Both the position numbers and the translations under genes were made by a program. A DNA stretch of 64,000 nucleotides, from NCBI GenBank assembly GCA_001566965.1, contig LSNW01000011.1:1-64000 (forward strand), given 5' to 3'. The notes under the pieces are model-generated. The model did no database searches, was not told the origin of the DNA, and saw nothing but the letters and a program-made list of their open reading frames with translations. The stretch comes from Methylothermaceae bacteria B42 (GTDB taxonomy: Bacteria; Pseudomonadota; Gammaproteobacteria; Methylococcales; Methylothermaceae). Numbering within the stretch: the first letter of the stretch is position 1; every line of letters begins with the position of its first letter. Positions 44,127-52,508 of the stretch are shown here, one piece after another.

Positions 44127-45500
44127 TTAGAGCTGGTACTTTTTGAGCTTATACCAAAGGGAACGCTCGCTGATTTCCAGTAAGCGGGCGGCTTCCGCCT
44201 TATTGCCCGCGGTTTTTTCCAGAGCGCGGTGAATTAAACGCTTTTCCAAATCCGCTACCTGCTGCGCCAATGACCAGGTTTCAGGCTTTGGGTTTGCCTC
44301 TTGTCCAAAGGGTGTGGTGGGTACCTGGGCGCCGGGTAGATGGGCCGTGCCAACAGGCTCCCGCCCCCGCGTCAATACCAAGACTCTTTCCATCATATTT
44401 TCCAGCTCCCGCACATTCCCCGGCCAGGGATATTCATTCATCCAGGCTAAAGCCTGGGGCTGGATTTCCGGGCAAGGATAACCCAGTTCGCTGGCGTGCA
44501 ACTCCAAAAAATGCCGCGCTAGCAATGGGATGTCTCCTTGCCTTTGCCGCAGCGGTGGCATCCGAATGCTGAACACGTTGAGCCGGTAATATAAATCCGG
44601 CCGCAATTTTCCTTCCTCGACCGCCTGGGCGGGATCCACATTAGTGGCGGCGATGATCCGGATATCTAAATCGATGACCCGGTTGCTTCCCACTCGTTCC
44701 AAAGTTTTCTCTTGCAATACCCGAAGCAGCTTGGCTTGCAGGCCGAGATCCATTTCCGCTATCTCGTCCAAGAATAACGTTCCCCCTTGGGCTAGCTCGA
44801 ATTTACCCACCCGATCTCTGTGGGCGCCAGTGAAGGCGCCTTTGGCATGTCCGAAAAGCTCGCTTTCCAGGATATCGGCGGGAATCGCCGCGCAATTGAC
44901 TGGTACAAAAAGGTTTTCCGCTCTCTTGGAGGCCTGGTGGATCGCGCGCGCCACCAATTCCTTGCCAGTCCCGGTTTCTCCCAAAAGGAGCACACCGACG
45001 GGAGTGTCCGCCACTTGTTCTATTTGTTCATAAACTTGCTGCATGGCGGGGCTGCGCCCAACCAGACCGCCCCAGCCCTTGTCCAATTCCTGGCGCAAGA
45101 AACGGTTTTCCCGGCTAATTCTGCCTATTTTTAAAGCCCGCCGCACCACGGTTTCGAGATGGCCCAATTCAAACGGCCGCAGCAAATAATCCAAGGCCCC
45201 CTGCCGCATTGCCTCGACCGCGCTTTCGACTGTTCCAAAGGCTGTGACGACAATGACCGGCGTCTCATCGCCTAGTTTGCGCAAGGAACGCAGCAGCTCC
45301 ATGCCGTCCAATTGCGGCATTTTCAAATCGGTAATGATCAGCTCCACAGGTTGCTTATCCAACAAAGCCAAGGCTTCCACGCCGTTGCTTGCCTGGAAGC
45401 AACGGCAGTCCATTTGCGCCAGCATCAGTTCCAGCACCCGGCGCATTTTTGCTTCGTCGTCGACAATCAATACCCGTTGTTCAGCCACTGGATTCCTCAT
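44127..45500 (-). CDS. NtrC-family sigma-54 response regulator
   Basis: A 457-residue regulator. The receiver domain (about 8-120) has the acidic pair Asp14-Asp15 and the phosphorylated Asp58. The central AAA+ domain has Walker A GETGTGKE (174-181) and the sigma-54 contact loop GAFTGA (221-226). A Fis-type helix-turn-helix ends the protein (NKAEAARLLEISERSLWYKLKKY). The usual receiver Lys before Pro is Arg (RPF, near 108), a small deviation. It pairs with the kinase gene that overlaps it by 20 bases, and probably activates the sigma-54 promoter at 42237 (inference). Confidence 0.95.
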   Translation of the reverse strand: MRNPVAEQRVLIVDDEAKMRRVLELMLAQMDCRCFQASNGVEALALLDKQPVELIITDLKMPQLDGMELLRSLRKLGDETPVIVVTAFGTVESAVEAMRQGALDYLLRPFELGHLETVVRRALKIGRISRENRFLRQELDKGWGGLVGRSPAMQQVYEQIEQVADTPVGVLLLGETGTGKELVARAIHQASKRAENLFVPVNCAAIPADILESELFGHAKGAFTGAHRDRVGKFELAQGGTLFLDEIAEMDLGLQAKLLRVLQEKTLERVGSNRVIDLDIRIIAATNVDPAQAVEEGKLRPDLYYRLNVFSIRMPPLRQRQGDIPLLARHFLELHASELGYPCPEIQPQALAWMNEYPWPGNVRELENMMERVLVLTRGREPVGTAHLPGAQVPTTPFGQEANPKPETWSLAQQVADLEKRLIHRALEKTAGNKAEAARLLEISERSLWYKLKKYQL

Positions 45501-47262
45501 GAATTACATTGATTTGCCGCCAAGGCAGCCATAGGTGAAAACAGGCGCCTCCCAAGTCGCAGTCGGTGGCTTCGATGCCCCCGTGATGGGCAAGGATAAT
45601 TTGTTGGACGACGGTCAAGCCCAACCCGATTCCTCCCTCCCGGCGTGTAAAAAAGGGATCGAAGAGCTGCTCCCGCCATTCCCGGGGGATGCCTGGTCCA
45701 TTGTCGCATATCCAGACATGCCAAAATTCCCCTCGGCTCTCGGTGTGAATGACAATCCGCCCTTTCTGGGGAATATGTTGCACCGCATTGATCAGTAAAT
45801 TAAAAAATACTTGAACCAGTTGATCGGGATCGCATTCAATCGTCCTGTCTTCATGAAGTTCTTGCTTCACATCCGCTTGGATATAGCTTAATTTTCCTTG
45901 CAGCAAATCCAGGACGCGCGTCAATATCAGATTGGCGCTGGCTGGGCAAAATTGTGGCGGGCGGGGGCGGGCGCAGTCAAGTAAGGTTGATACCAAGGAT
46001 TTGAGACGATCGGTTTCGCTCAAAATAAACTCGGTCATTTCATGTCCCGGGGGACTCAAGCCAGGTTCCCGTTGCAGCATTTCAGCCGCGGATTGCAAGA
46101 TTCCCAAAGGTGTCCTGACCTCGTGGGCCATGCTGGCGGCCATTTCGCCAATGACGGCCAATTTGGACGCCCGCACTAAATCCTTGCGGGATTGCTCCAA
46201 ATGACGAATCATTTGTTCAAAGGCACGGCTAAGCTCTTGGGTTTCAACGCTGCCTTCGGCCGCCGGTGGCTCGGATTGTTTTCCTTGCATGTAATGCCGG
46301 GCAAATAGGGTAAGGGCACTCAGAGGCTGGGCAATCCGGCTGGCCAGCCAGTAGGAAAGAATCAAGCTGCCAATCAACGCCAATAATAAAAACAATAAAA
46401 GATTCCACCACAACCGCCACAGAGGCGCCATGGCCTGATCAGCCGAAGCCAATAGCACGACTTGCCAGCCAAACCCGGGAAAGGCGTGATATCCCTGGGA
46501 AGCCGCCACACCAGTCAGCATCTCTGGTCCACTCATGATATCCGTTTGGCTCTTGGAGGTAAGCATCGACGCATGGGATAACCACCGGGAATTCAGTTGC
46601 TGGCCAATCCACTGCTGCGATGATGGCTCACCAGAGGCGGCGATGATGCGTTTATCATCGTCCACAAGCAGGGCGGTGCCCTGAATCAAAGACTCGTGGT
46701 CAGGAAAATCCAACAGCCGTAAAATTTCTTTCCAGGCGAAAGCGGCATAGAGTTTACCCAAGCGGTCGCCGGACCCGGGATCTTCCAGCTGAACCGAAAA
46801 ATAACAGTGAGCGGCCGGCAGCTTCAGCGGCAACAGTGAAATGGTTTTTCCTGCGATTTGCACGCGGTGCCACGCTGGTATTGCTTTCATGTGACCACCG
46901 ATCAACGTGGGATTGCTGGCTGCCAGAATCTCGCCTTGTTCATTTGTAGCAAACAGCACGCCATAAACACCGGGATAACCTTGGTGCAAATCCCGCAGGA
47001 ATTGCGACAACCGCTTGTCAATGTCCCGGACGCGCAGTTCCTGCATCACCGAAAGACGGCTCCAGGTGGCGACATTGGCCATTCTTTCGAAAAGCGTGGC
47101 GTCGATCTGTTCCATGATTCTGATGGCTCTGAGTTGAAGCTGATTTTCGATATTAGTGAGCAAGACTTGCCGCATGTAGAGAAATGCCAGGGAAGTCAGC
47201 GCCACAGCCACCAACAGACTGATACTCAAATAAGAAAACAATAAACTTCTGCGAATAGTCAC
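45481..47262 (-). CDS. Sensor histidine kinase with periplasmic Cache-type domain
   Basis: A 593-residue membrane kinase. Two membrane helices (about 9-30 and 285-306) bracket a large periplasmic sensor that looks like a double Cache domain. HAMP follows, then the phosphorylation site H380 (SMAHEVRTPLG) and the ATPase domain with NLLINAVQHIP, ICDNGPGIP and GGIGLGLTVVQ. The gene overlaps the regulator gene and is divergent from the second porin gene. Cache domains bind small carboxylates, amines or sugars; the ligand here is unknown. Confidence 0.94.
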   Translation of the reverse strand: MTIRRSLLFSYLSISLLVAVALTSLAFLYMRQVLLTNIENQLQLRAIRIMEQIDATLFERMANVATWSRLSVMQELRVRDIDKRLSQFLRDLHQGYPGVYGVLFATNEQGEILAASNPTLIGGHMKAIPAWHRVQIAGKTISLLPLKLPAAHCYFSVQLEDPGSGDRLGKLYAAFAWKEILRLLDFPDHESLIQGTALLVDDDKRIIAASGEPSSQQWIGQQLNSRWLSHASMLTSKSQTDIMSGPEMLTGVAASQGYHAFPGFGWQVVLLASADQAMAPLWRLWWNLLLFLLLALIGSLILSYWLASRIAQPLSALTLFARHYMQGKQSEPPAAEGSVETQELSRAFEQMIRHLEQSRKDLVRASKLAVIGEMAASMAHEVRTPLGILQSAAEMLQREPGLSPPGHEMTEFILSETDRLKSLVSTLLDCARPRPPQFCPASANLILTRVLDLLQGKLSYIQADVKQELHEDRTIECDPDQLVQVFFNLLINAVQHIPQKGRIVIHTESRGEFWHVWICDNGPGIPREWREQLFDPFFTRREGGIGLGLTVVQQIILAHHGGIEATDCDLGGACFHLWLPWRQINVIHEESSG

Positions 47263-47304
47263 GGCAGGTATAATCTTGTTTTTAAATTTGAAGCCTTGTC
47301 AGGG

Positions 47305-48354
47305 ATGATTTTTACCCTTCGCTTGTTTTTTTTGCTGATTTTGCTGGCAAATCCAGTATTTGCCGCAGCCAAAAATCATTCTCAAAGGCCCCACTATCGC
47401 TGGGGGCGGGGGTTGTATCTGCCAGCCCAAAAGATTTTGCTCGGTGGCTATTTCAATTTTACTTTCAAAGCCCTCCAAGGCCGGCGCAAGCAAGCAGAGC
47501 TGGATGATCTTAGCTTATTTTTCACCTGGGCGCCCCATCCACGTTTGCGGTTGTTTTCCGAGCTGGAATTGGAAGATTTATTTACCATTGACAGCCGTTC
47601 ATTACATAGCAATGAACGTTTTTTCAGTGTCGAGCGCTTATACCTGGACTACTTTATCACCGGTTCCTGGCGCTTGCGGCTGGGAAAGTTTCTGACGCCG
47701 GTTGGACGCTGGAATGTCATCCATGCTTCCCCCCTGGTGTGGACCACATCCAGGCCAAGCGTGACGGAACATTTCTTTGCCCCCCATGCCAGTGGCGCCA
47801 TGCTTTCCACGACTTACACGCTTAAAGGACGCGATCTGGATATCGATCTTTATTTCGATGCCAGCAATGCCCTGGATCCCAAAAAGACGATGGTTACCTT
47901 TAAAACCGCGTTCGGCCTCCGCCTCAACTATGAATTTTCTCCCCAGTTACAAATGGGCGCGTCCTTTCTCCATTTCAAAATGGAGCGCCCAAGTTTCCAG
48001 CCTGCGGCCGATTTGTTCGGCCTGGATATGTTTTGGAATTGGCACCGGTTTGAAATAAGCTCCGAATTTGCCTACCGGCGCCCAGAATCCGGCCGCCGGG
48101 GCGAAACCGGGCTCTATTTACAAGGCGCCATTCCCTTGGGTCACCGTATCTTTGCCGTGGGCCGGTATGAATACTTGCAAGGCACGCACCTATTGGAAAG
48201 CGGCAGGCAACAGGGCACGGCCCATATCGGCATCGGCGGTTTGGCTTGGCGGCCCGCCACGCCGTTAGTGTTCAAAGTGGAATATCGCTTCGGACGCGGG
48301 AATCGGCGGCTCGCGCCGGATGGATTTTTGATGTCAGTCGCCATGCTATTTTGA
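47305..48354 (+). CDS. Outer membrane porin-like protein
   Basis: A 349-residue protein starting at ATG 47305 (the TTG at 47296 is less likely), with a signal peptide ending near VFAA. Regular amphipathic beta strands run to the C-terminal Phe (SVAMLF), and the motif RLGKFLTPVGRWNVIHA is seen in several porin families. It is divergent from the kinase gene and followed by a periplasmic binding protein gene two bases after its stop. The set suggests outer membrane uptake feeding, or being sensed by, the two-component system. Confidence 0.75.
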   Translation: MIFTLRLFFLLILLANPVFAAAKNHSQRPHYRWGRGLYLPAQKILLGGYFNFTFKALQGRRKQAELDDLSLFFTWAPHPRLRLFSELELEDLFTIDSRSLHSNERFFSVERLYLDYFITGSWRLRLGKFLTPVGRWNVIHASPLVWTTSRPSVTEHFFAPHASGAMLSTTYTLKGRDLDIDLYFDASNALDPKKTMVTFKTAFGLRLNYEFSPQLQMGASFLHFKMERPSFQPAADLFGLDMFWNWHRFEISSEFAYRRPESGRRGETGLYLQGAIPLGHRIFAVGRYEYLQGTHLLESGRQQGTAHIGIGGLAWRPATPLVFKVEYRFGRGNRRLAPDGFLMSVAMLF

Positions 48355-48356
48355 TC

Positions 48357-48812
48357 ATGCGTTTGCTTTTATTGGCTTTTCTGATATTGGCGCTGGTCTT
48401 TCCTGCTTTAAGTCAGGCTGAAAAACTGTTGGTGATTGTCTCTAGCGATACCGATGTTGGCACTTTATCCTTGCCCCAATTGGCCCGGATATACAGCCGT
48501 AAAGTTCTCATCGGTCCCCATGGCATCCCTTGGGCGCCCTTGAATCTCCCCGTCAATCACCCGCTGCGCCAGGCTTTTTCCCAGGCTATTTTCAAGCGCT
48601 CGCCGGAAGAATTGGAAAATTACTGGAATATTCAATATTTTAAGGGCATTTTACCCCCCTATGTCGTCGCTTCGGAAAAGGCCATGCGCCAATATGTTAC
48701 CTCCACGCCAGGGGCCGTGGGGTATATTCGCCCTTGCCATCTCGGCAGCGGGGTCAAAGTCGTCGCCACCCTGACCCTTTCTTCCAATCTTGAAATAGCG
48801 TGTCAACAATAG
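48357..48812 (+). CDS. PstS-like short periplasmic binding protein
   Basis: A 151-residue protein starting at ATG 48357, two bases after the porin stop, with a signal peptide ending near SQAE. The mature part matches the phosphate-binding PBP-like pattern: VIVSSDTDVGTLSLPQLARIYSRK, then the ASEKAMRQYV and TPGAVGYI segments. It is only about half the size of a full PstS, as in small partners of kinases and porins. No ABC permease or ATPase genes follow, so it may have a sensing role rather than transport. Confidence 0.75.
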   Translation: MRLLLLAFLILALVFPALSQAEKLLVIVSSDTDVGTLSLPQLARIYSRKVLIGPHGIPWAPLNLPVNHPLRQAFSQAIFKRSPEELENYWNIQYFKGILPPYVVASEKAMRQYVTSTPGAVGYIRPCHLGSGVKVVATLTLSSNLEIACQQ

Positions 48813-48829
48813 TACGGATTGACACAGGG

Positions 48830-50161
48830 CTAGGCTGATGGAGAAGGAGAAAAAGGCACCGTCTTTTCTTCCGTCAGGCATTGACAGAACAAGGCTTTCA
48901 GGTGCTGGTTGGTGTGCCTGGCATCGAACCGCCGGCATATTTTATTGCGGGCGTTTCTGCCCAAGCGATAACGTTTGCCAGTATCGGCAATCAAAGTCTT
49001 GAGTGCTTCTGTCAGCGCTTCAATGTCTTTTTCAGGCACCAGCAAACCGTCTTGGCCGTCCTCAATCAATTCTGGAATGCCGGAAATCTCACTGGAAACC
49101 ACGGCCAATCCGCTGGCCATCGCTTCCATCAATACATTGGGGATGCCATCACGGTCGCCGTTGCCGAGCACTTGGCAGGGCAGGGCAAAGATATCCACCT
49201 CACGGTAGATGCCGGCCAGCGCTTCGTGAGGCATGGGGCCTTCTAGCGTAACGATATCGTGTAATTGCCACTGAGCAATCAACGCTTGAATTTTCTCGTA
49301 ACTCTCGCTGCGCTCTCCCAGGATCCGGCAATGAAATTCAAAGCCTTGCCGTTTCAATTGCTGGCAGGCCTTAACCAAATAATGAAACCCCTTTTTCTCC
49401 ACAAACCGACCCACCGCAAGAATTTTGACAATGTCTTTTTTCTTGCTGGGCGACAAGGGGGGATGGAATTGGCGCGTATCCAGGCCGTGGTAGACAAGGT
49501 GAACGTTTTGATGGCCCGCCAACGCCTTTAAATGTTTCAAATTCGCCCCGGTACAAGTCGTCACAAAGCGGGCCTGGCGTATCTTGATTTGGAGCAAGTT
49601 ACCTGGATTCAATTCGGTTTGATAGATATCTTTGGCGTGGGCGGTAAAGCTGAAGGGCTTGCCGCTCAAACGGCTGGCAAACAAGGCAACTGTGGTGGCG
49701 CCATGGCAAAAATGGGAATGCAAGAGGCGGATAGCATCAGTCTCGACCACCTTCAAGGCGATAACGCCGGCTTGGAGAAATTCCTTGATAAATACCTTGC
49801 GCGGACCGCCCCAGGGAGATTTGCGGTAACGGAGGCTCCACCAAAGCGCTGTCGCCAAGGTGGCGGTGTAAGCCAAGGGCCGACGCCGGAGCAGTTTGAG
49901 ATGGGCGCGGTGATAATTGGGCAGATTTTCTTTCAGCCACGGTAGAAGCGCGGTGTTGGACAGGGAAGTCATGGCTGGCAGGACGGTCAAAGGGGCGCGG
50001 ATTTCCTCAACCGTTTGATGGATTTTGTCAGTATCGCCTTGCTTGATGGAAAACAGGCGCAAGTGCAAGCCCATATCTTCCAACAAGCGTATTTCGTTAC
50101 TGATGAAGGTTTCCGACAGCCGGGGGAAGCCTTTTAAAATATAGGCAATTTCACCTTGCAT
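48830..50161 (-). CDS. GT4 family glycosyltransferase (WcaL-like)
   Basis: A 443-residue GT-B enzyme. It starts with ILKGFPRLSETFISNEI, has ILAVGRFVEKKGFHYLV in the nucleotide-binding half, and DGIPNVLMEAMASGLAVVSSEISGIPELIEDG carrying the E-x7-E motif. It is clearly paralogous to the next gene upstream, with which it overlaps by 11 bases. WcaL-type enzymes add sugars to exopolysaccharide repeat units. The pair lies between the porin/PBP unit and the lipoprotein gene. Confidence 0.88.
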   Translation of the reverse strand: MQGEIAYILKGFPRLSETFISNEIRLLEDMGLHLRLFSIKQGDTDKIHQTVEEIRAPLTVLPAMTSLSNTALLPWLKENLPNYHRAHLKLLRRRPLAYTATLATALWWSLRYRKSPWGGPRKVFIKEFLQAGVIALKVVETDAIRLLHSHFCHGATTVALFASRLSGKPFSFTAHAKDIYQTELNPGNLLQIKIRQARFVTTCTGANLKHLKALAGHQNVHLVYHGLDTRQFHPPLSPSKKKDIVKILAVGRFVEKKGFHYLVKACQQLKRQGFEFHCRILGERSESYEKIQALIAQWQLHDIVTLEGPMPHEALAGIYREVDIFALPCQVLGNGDRDGIPNVLMEAMASGLAVVSSEISGIPELIEDGQDGLLVPEKDIEALTEALKTLIADTGKRYRLGRNARNKICRRFDARHTNQHLKALFCQCLTEEKTVPFSPSPSA

Positions 50162-51419
50162 GATAAGCTCCTTGCAGCGGTTGCGGGTATGGCGGCGTGA
50201 CGGCCTTGCCTGCCAAAACCAAATCGAACAGATTTTTCAGAATGGCGAGATTGGGCGCCAGAGCGAAGTCGGTGTTTATGCGCGCTTTGCCGGCGGTGGC
50301 CAGTTTTCGTCGTAACTTTTCGTCCAGCAACAAGCTTTGCAAGGCATTGGCCAGTTGGCGGGGCTGGTCCGGCGCCACCAGCAGGCCGTTGACGCCGTCT
50401 TCCACCAGTTCCGGAATGCCGGAAACCGGCGTGGTCACCACCGGGATGCCCATGGCCATGGCTTCCATCAACACGTTGGGAATCCCGTCCCGGTCGCCGT
50501 CGGCGCTTATTTTGCAAGGCAAGGCGAAGATACTGGCTTGCCGGTACAGGTGGATGAGTTCCTGGTGAATCATCTGACCGCGTAACCTGACAGTTTCCCC
50601 TAAGCCAAGGGCGGCAATCCGTCTTTCCAACAATTGCTGTTCGGGGCCGTAGCCGACGATGGCACAGCGGAAACGAAAGCCTCTTTGCCCGAGAAGCGCG
50701 CAACTGTCGATCAAGGTATCGAAGCCTTTCTTTTCCCTGAGCCGTCCCACGCTCAGGATCAGAGGCTCTAAAGGTAAATCGACTTCAGAGACTTTTTCCG
50801 AAAGCCGTTGAAACCGCTGGCTGTCGAAACCATGGTAAACCCGGATGATCGGCGTGGGTGAGACGGTAATTTGGCGCAGATAGTTGCGATTGTATTCAGT
50901 GCAGGTCACCACAAAGCGGGCGGCGGCGACTTTCCTCTGCAACTGCGAAGGCGAGGATAAATAAATATCCTTGGCGTGGGCGGAAATACTGAAGCCAATA
51001 CCTGTCAGCGCCTGAACCAGCTCCGCAACCGATGCTGGATCATTGGCAAAATGGGCGTGGATATGGATGATATTTTTGTGTTTTATCCAGTTTGCCAACT
51101 GGAGTGCCTGACGCAATAACCGCCAGCGCTCGGAAAGCTTGCCGTCATGGGCGCGCAATAGTTGGATGCTCTTGAATATTCCCCGGGGATTCTCCACCAC
51201 TGCTTTAAGCAGGAATTTGAAACTTTGCCAAGGTCCTTGCTCCAGATAATAAACAGGCGCTGTCAATTGTTTGATTTCATCGTGGCATCTTGGGTCGGTG
51301 GGTTTTTGCAGCGAGGCGATTGCCAGGCTGTATCCATCGCGCTCCAAGGCGAGAATTTCTTGTAAGACAAAAGTTTCGGAAACTTTGGGAAAAGTCTTCA
51401 ACAAATAGCAAATAGTCAT
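50151..51419 (-). CDS. GT4 family glycosyltransferase (WcaL-like), paralogue
   Basis: A 422-residue enzyme with the same layout as its downstream neighbour: LLKTFPKVSETFVLQEI, ILSVGRLREKKGFDTLID, and DGIPNVLMEAMAMGIPVVTTPVSGIPELVEDGVNGLLV with the E-x7-E motif. The two genes overlap, indicating tandem duplication with divergence. It probably adds a sugar in the same exopolysaccharide or lipid-sugar pathway, with a different acceptor (inference). Confidence 0.88.
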   Translation of the reverse strand: MTICYLLKTFPKVSETFVLQEILALERDGYSLAIASLQKPTDPRCHDEIKQLTAPVYYLEQGPWQSFKFLLKAVVENPRGIFKSIQLLRAHDGKLSERWRLLRQALQLANWIKHKNIIHIHAHFANDPASVAELVQALTGIGFSISAHAKDIYLSSPSQLQRKVAAARFVVTCTEYNRNYLRQITVSPTPIIRVYHGFDSQRFQRLSEKVSEVDLPLEPLILSVGRLREKKGFDTLIDSCALLGQRGFRFRCAIVGYGPEQQLLERRIAALGLGETVRLRGQMIHQELIHLYRQASIFALPCKISADGDRDGIPNVLMEAMAMGIPVVTTPVSGIPELVEDGVNGLLVAPDQPRQLANALQSLLLDEKLRRKLATAGKARINTDFALAPNLAILKNLFDLVLAGKAVTPPYPQPLQGAYHAR

Positions 51420-51883
51420 GGGGTTTCCTGTTGCCGTTCGATTTATGCCTCAAACCATCAAGGGTTGAAGTGGTTAAGCGACTATTTGTTGATTCCTTTC
51501 AAACCTTGTGAAGTTCAAACCTTTTCAGCAGGGGTTAATGCGGCATGCGGCCGTCTATTATTTCGTTTTGTCTCTGCTTGAGCGCTAGACGGCCCGGGTT
51601 AGCAAGCATAATCCCCGCTATAAATCGTTTTTTTTACAGAGTGCGCTTTGTTTGTCGTCATGATTGCAATCTTTCATCTACGCTGTGGCGATTGATTTAT
51701 GGCATGACATTAACGACAATGGTAAATGTAATCCAACGCGTACAGTCTCTTGGGGGCGCCTGCTCTTCCAGGGAACTGGAACACGGAAGAGTTGGGTTTT
51801 CTCAAGCAAGCGTTGGATACGTAGTTCACCAGAGGGTGAGCTTTTAATATTACCAATGGAATTCATCTTAAGGAGGTTTCAAG
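51420..51883. other. Gap before the repeat lipoprotein, with possible ECF-type promoter
   Basis: No convincing gene was found. GGAACA, a 16-base spacer and TCTCAA near 51778-51805 roughly fit an ECF (RpoE-like) promoter, and an ECF sigma factor is encoded at 37869-38516. The match is loose and may be chance. A strong Shine-Dalgarno AAGGAGG lies at the 3' end, just before the lipoprotein ATG. Confidence 0.4.
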
Positions 51884-52249
51884 ATGGGCAGAAAAATGAT
51901 TTTCCGGGCTATGACTCTGGGCGTGGCCGCCACGGCATTAATGCTGGCTGGCTGTTCGAAACAGGGCGAGGAAGAAGCTAAGCAAGGCGCGCAGCAGCCG
52001 ATGGAAAGCATCACTGAAGGTGCGCAACAAGCCGTGGAAGGGGTTAAAGAAGGCGCCGCTGACGTTGTCGAGGGTGTGAAAGAAAGTACTTCCGAAGCCG
52101 TGGAAGGGGTTAAAAAAGGCGCTGAATCCACCATGGGAGCCATGAAAGAGGGCATGCAAAGCACCATGGATAAAGTGAAGCAAGGCGTCGAAAGCGCGGC
52201 GGAAAGCGCCAAGGCCCGAATGGAAAGTGCTGAAGAAGCGGCAAAGTAA
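51884..52249 (+). CDS. Lipoprotein made of 11-residue LEA-like repeats
   Basis: A 121-residue lipoprotein with lipobox LAGC (Cys24) and AAGGAGG before the ATG. From residue 45 to the last residue, 121, it consists of seven exact 11-residue units, each ending in Lys: EGAQQAVEGVK, EGAADVVEGVK, ESTSEAVEGVK, KGAESTMGAMK, EGMQSTMDKVK, QGVESAAESAK and ARMESAEEAAK. This 11-mer periodicity with Ala, Lys and Glu is typical of LEA group 3 and related amphipathic stress proteins. A membrane-anchored protective or lipid-binding helix is likely (inference). A terminator follows. Confidence 0.8.
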   Translation: MGRKMIFRAMTLGVAATALMLAGCSKQGEEEAKQGAQQPMESITEGAQQAVEGVKEGAADVVEGVKESTSEAVEGVKKGAESTMGAMKEGMQSTMDKVKQGVESAAESAKARMESAEEAAK

Positions 52250-52269
52250 GCCGTTACTGGCTAGTAGTT

Positions 52270-52298
52270 AAAATGCCCGCCGGATGGCGGGCATTTTT
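52270..52298 (+). terminator. Rho-independent terminator of the lipoprotein gene
   Basis: ATGCCCGCC / GGCGGGCAT with a GGAT loop, flanked by AAA and a TTTT run. A classical strong terminator. Confidence 0.92.
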
Positions 52299-52334
52299 AT
52301 CTCAGCAAAAGAGGCTGTCTGTTCCCTTAATTCA

Positions 52335-52502
52335 AACCTAAATTCTGCAAATGCTTCGGCATTCGGTTGTCAAGTCAAGCCTTTATGCTACGTTGTCTGC
52401 ACCAATTTTATGCTCGAAGTAGCGCTGCTACGCCTGCGCGAAAATGGGCTTGCCGTCTTGCCTGACACCCTCGGTGCTTGAATCACTTGCAAAATTTAGG
52501 TT
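52335..52502. mobile_element. 168-bp element with imperfect inverted ends (MITE-like)
   Basis: The left end AACCTAAATTCTGCAAATGC (52335 onward) and the reverse complement of the right end, AACCTAAATTTTGCAAGTGA, agree at 20 of 23 positions. The interior has no gene. It lies between the lipoprotein terminator and the glgP stop codon at 52509. It may be a non-autonomous transposon or a dispersed repeat. Confidence 0.55.
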
Positions 52503-52508
52503 GAAAAA

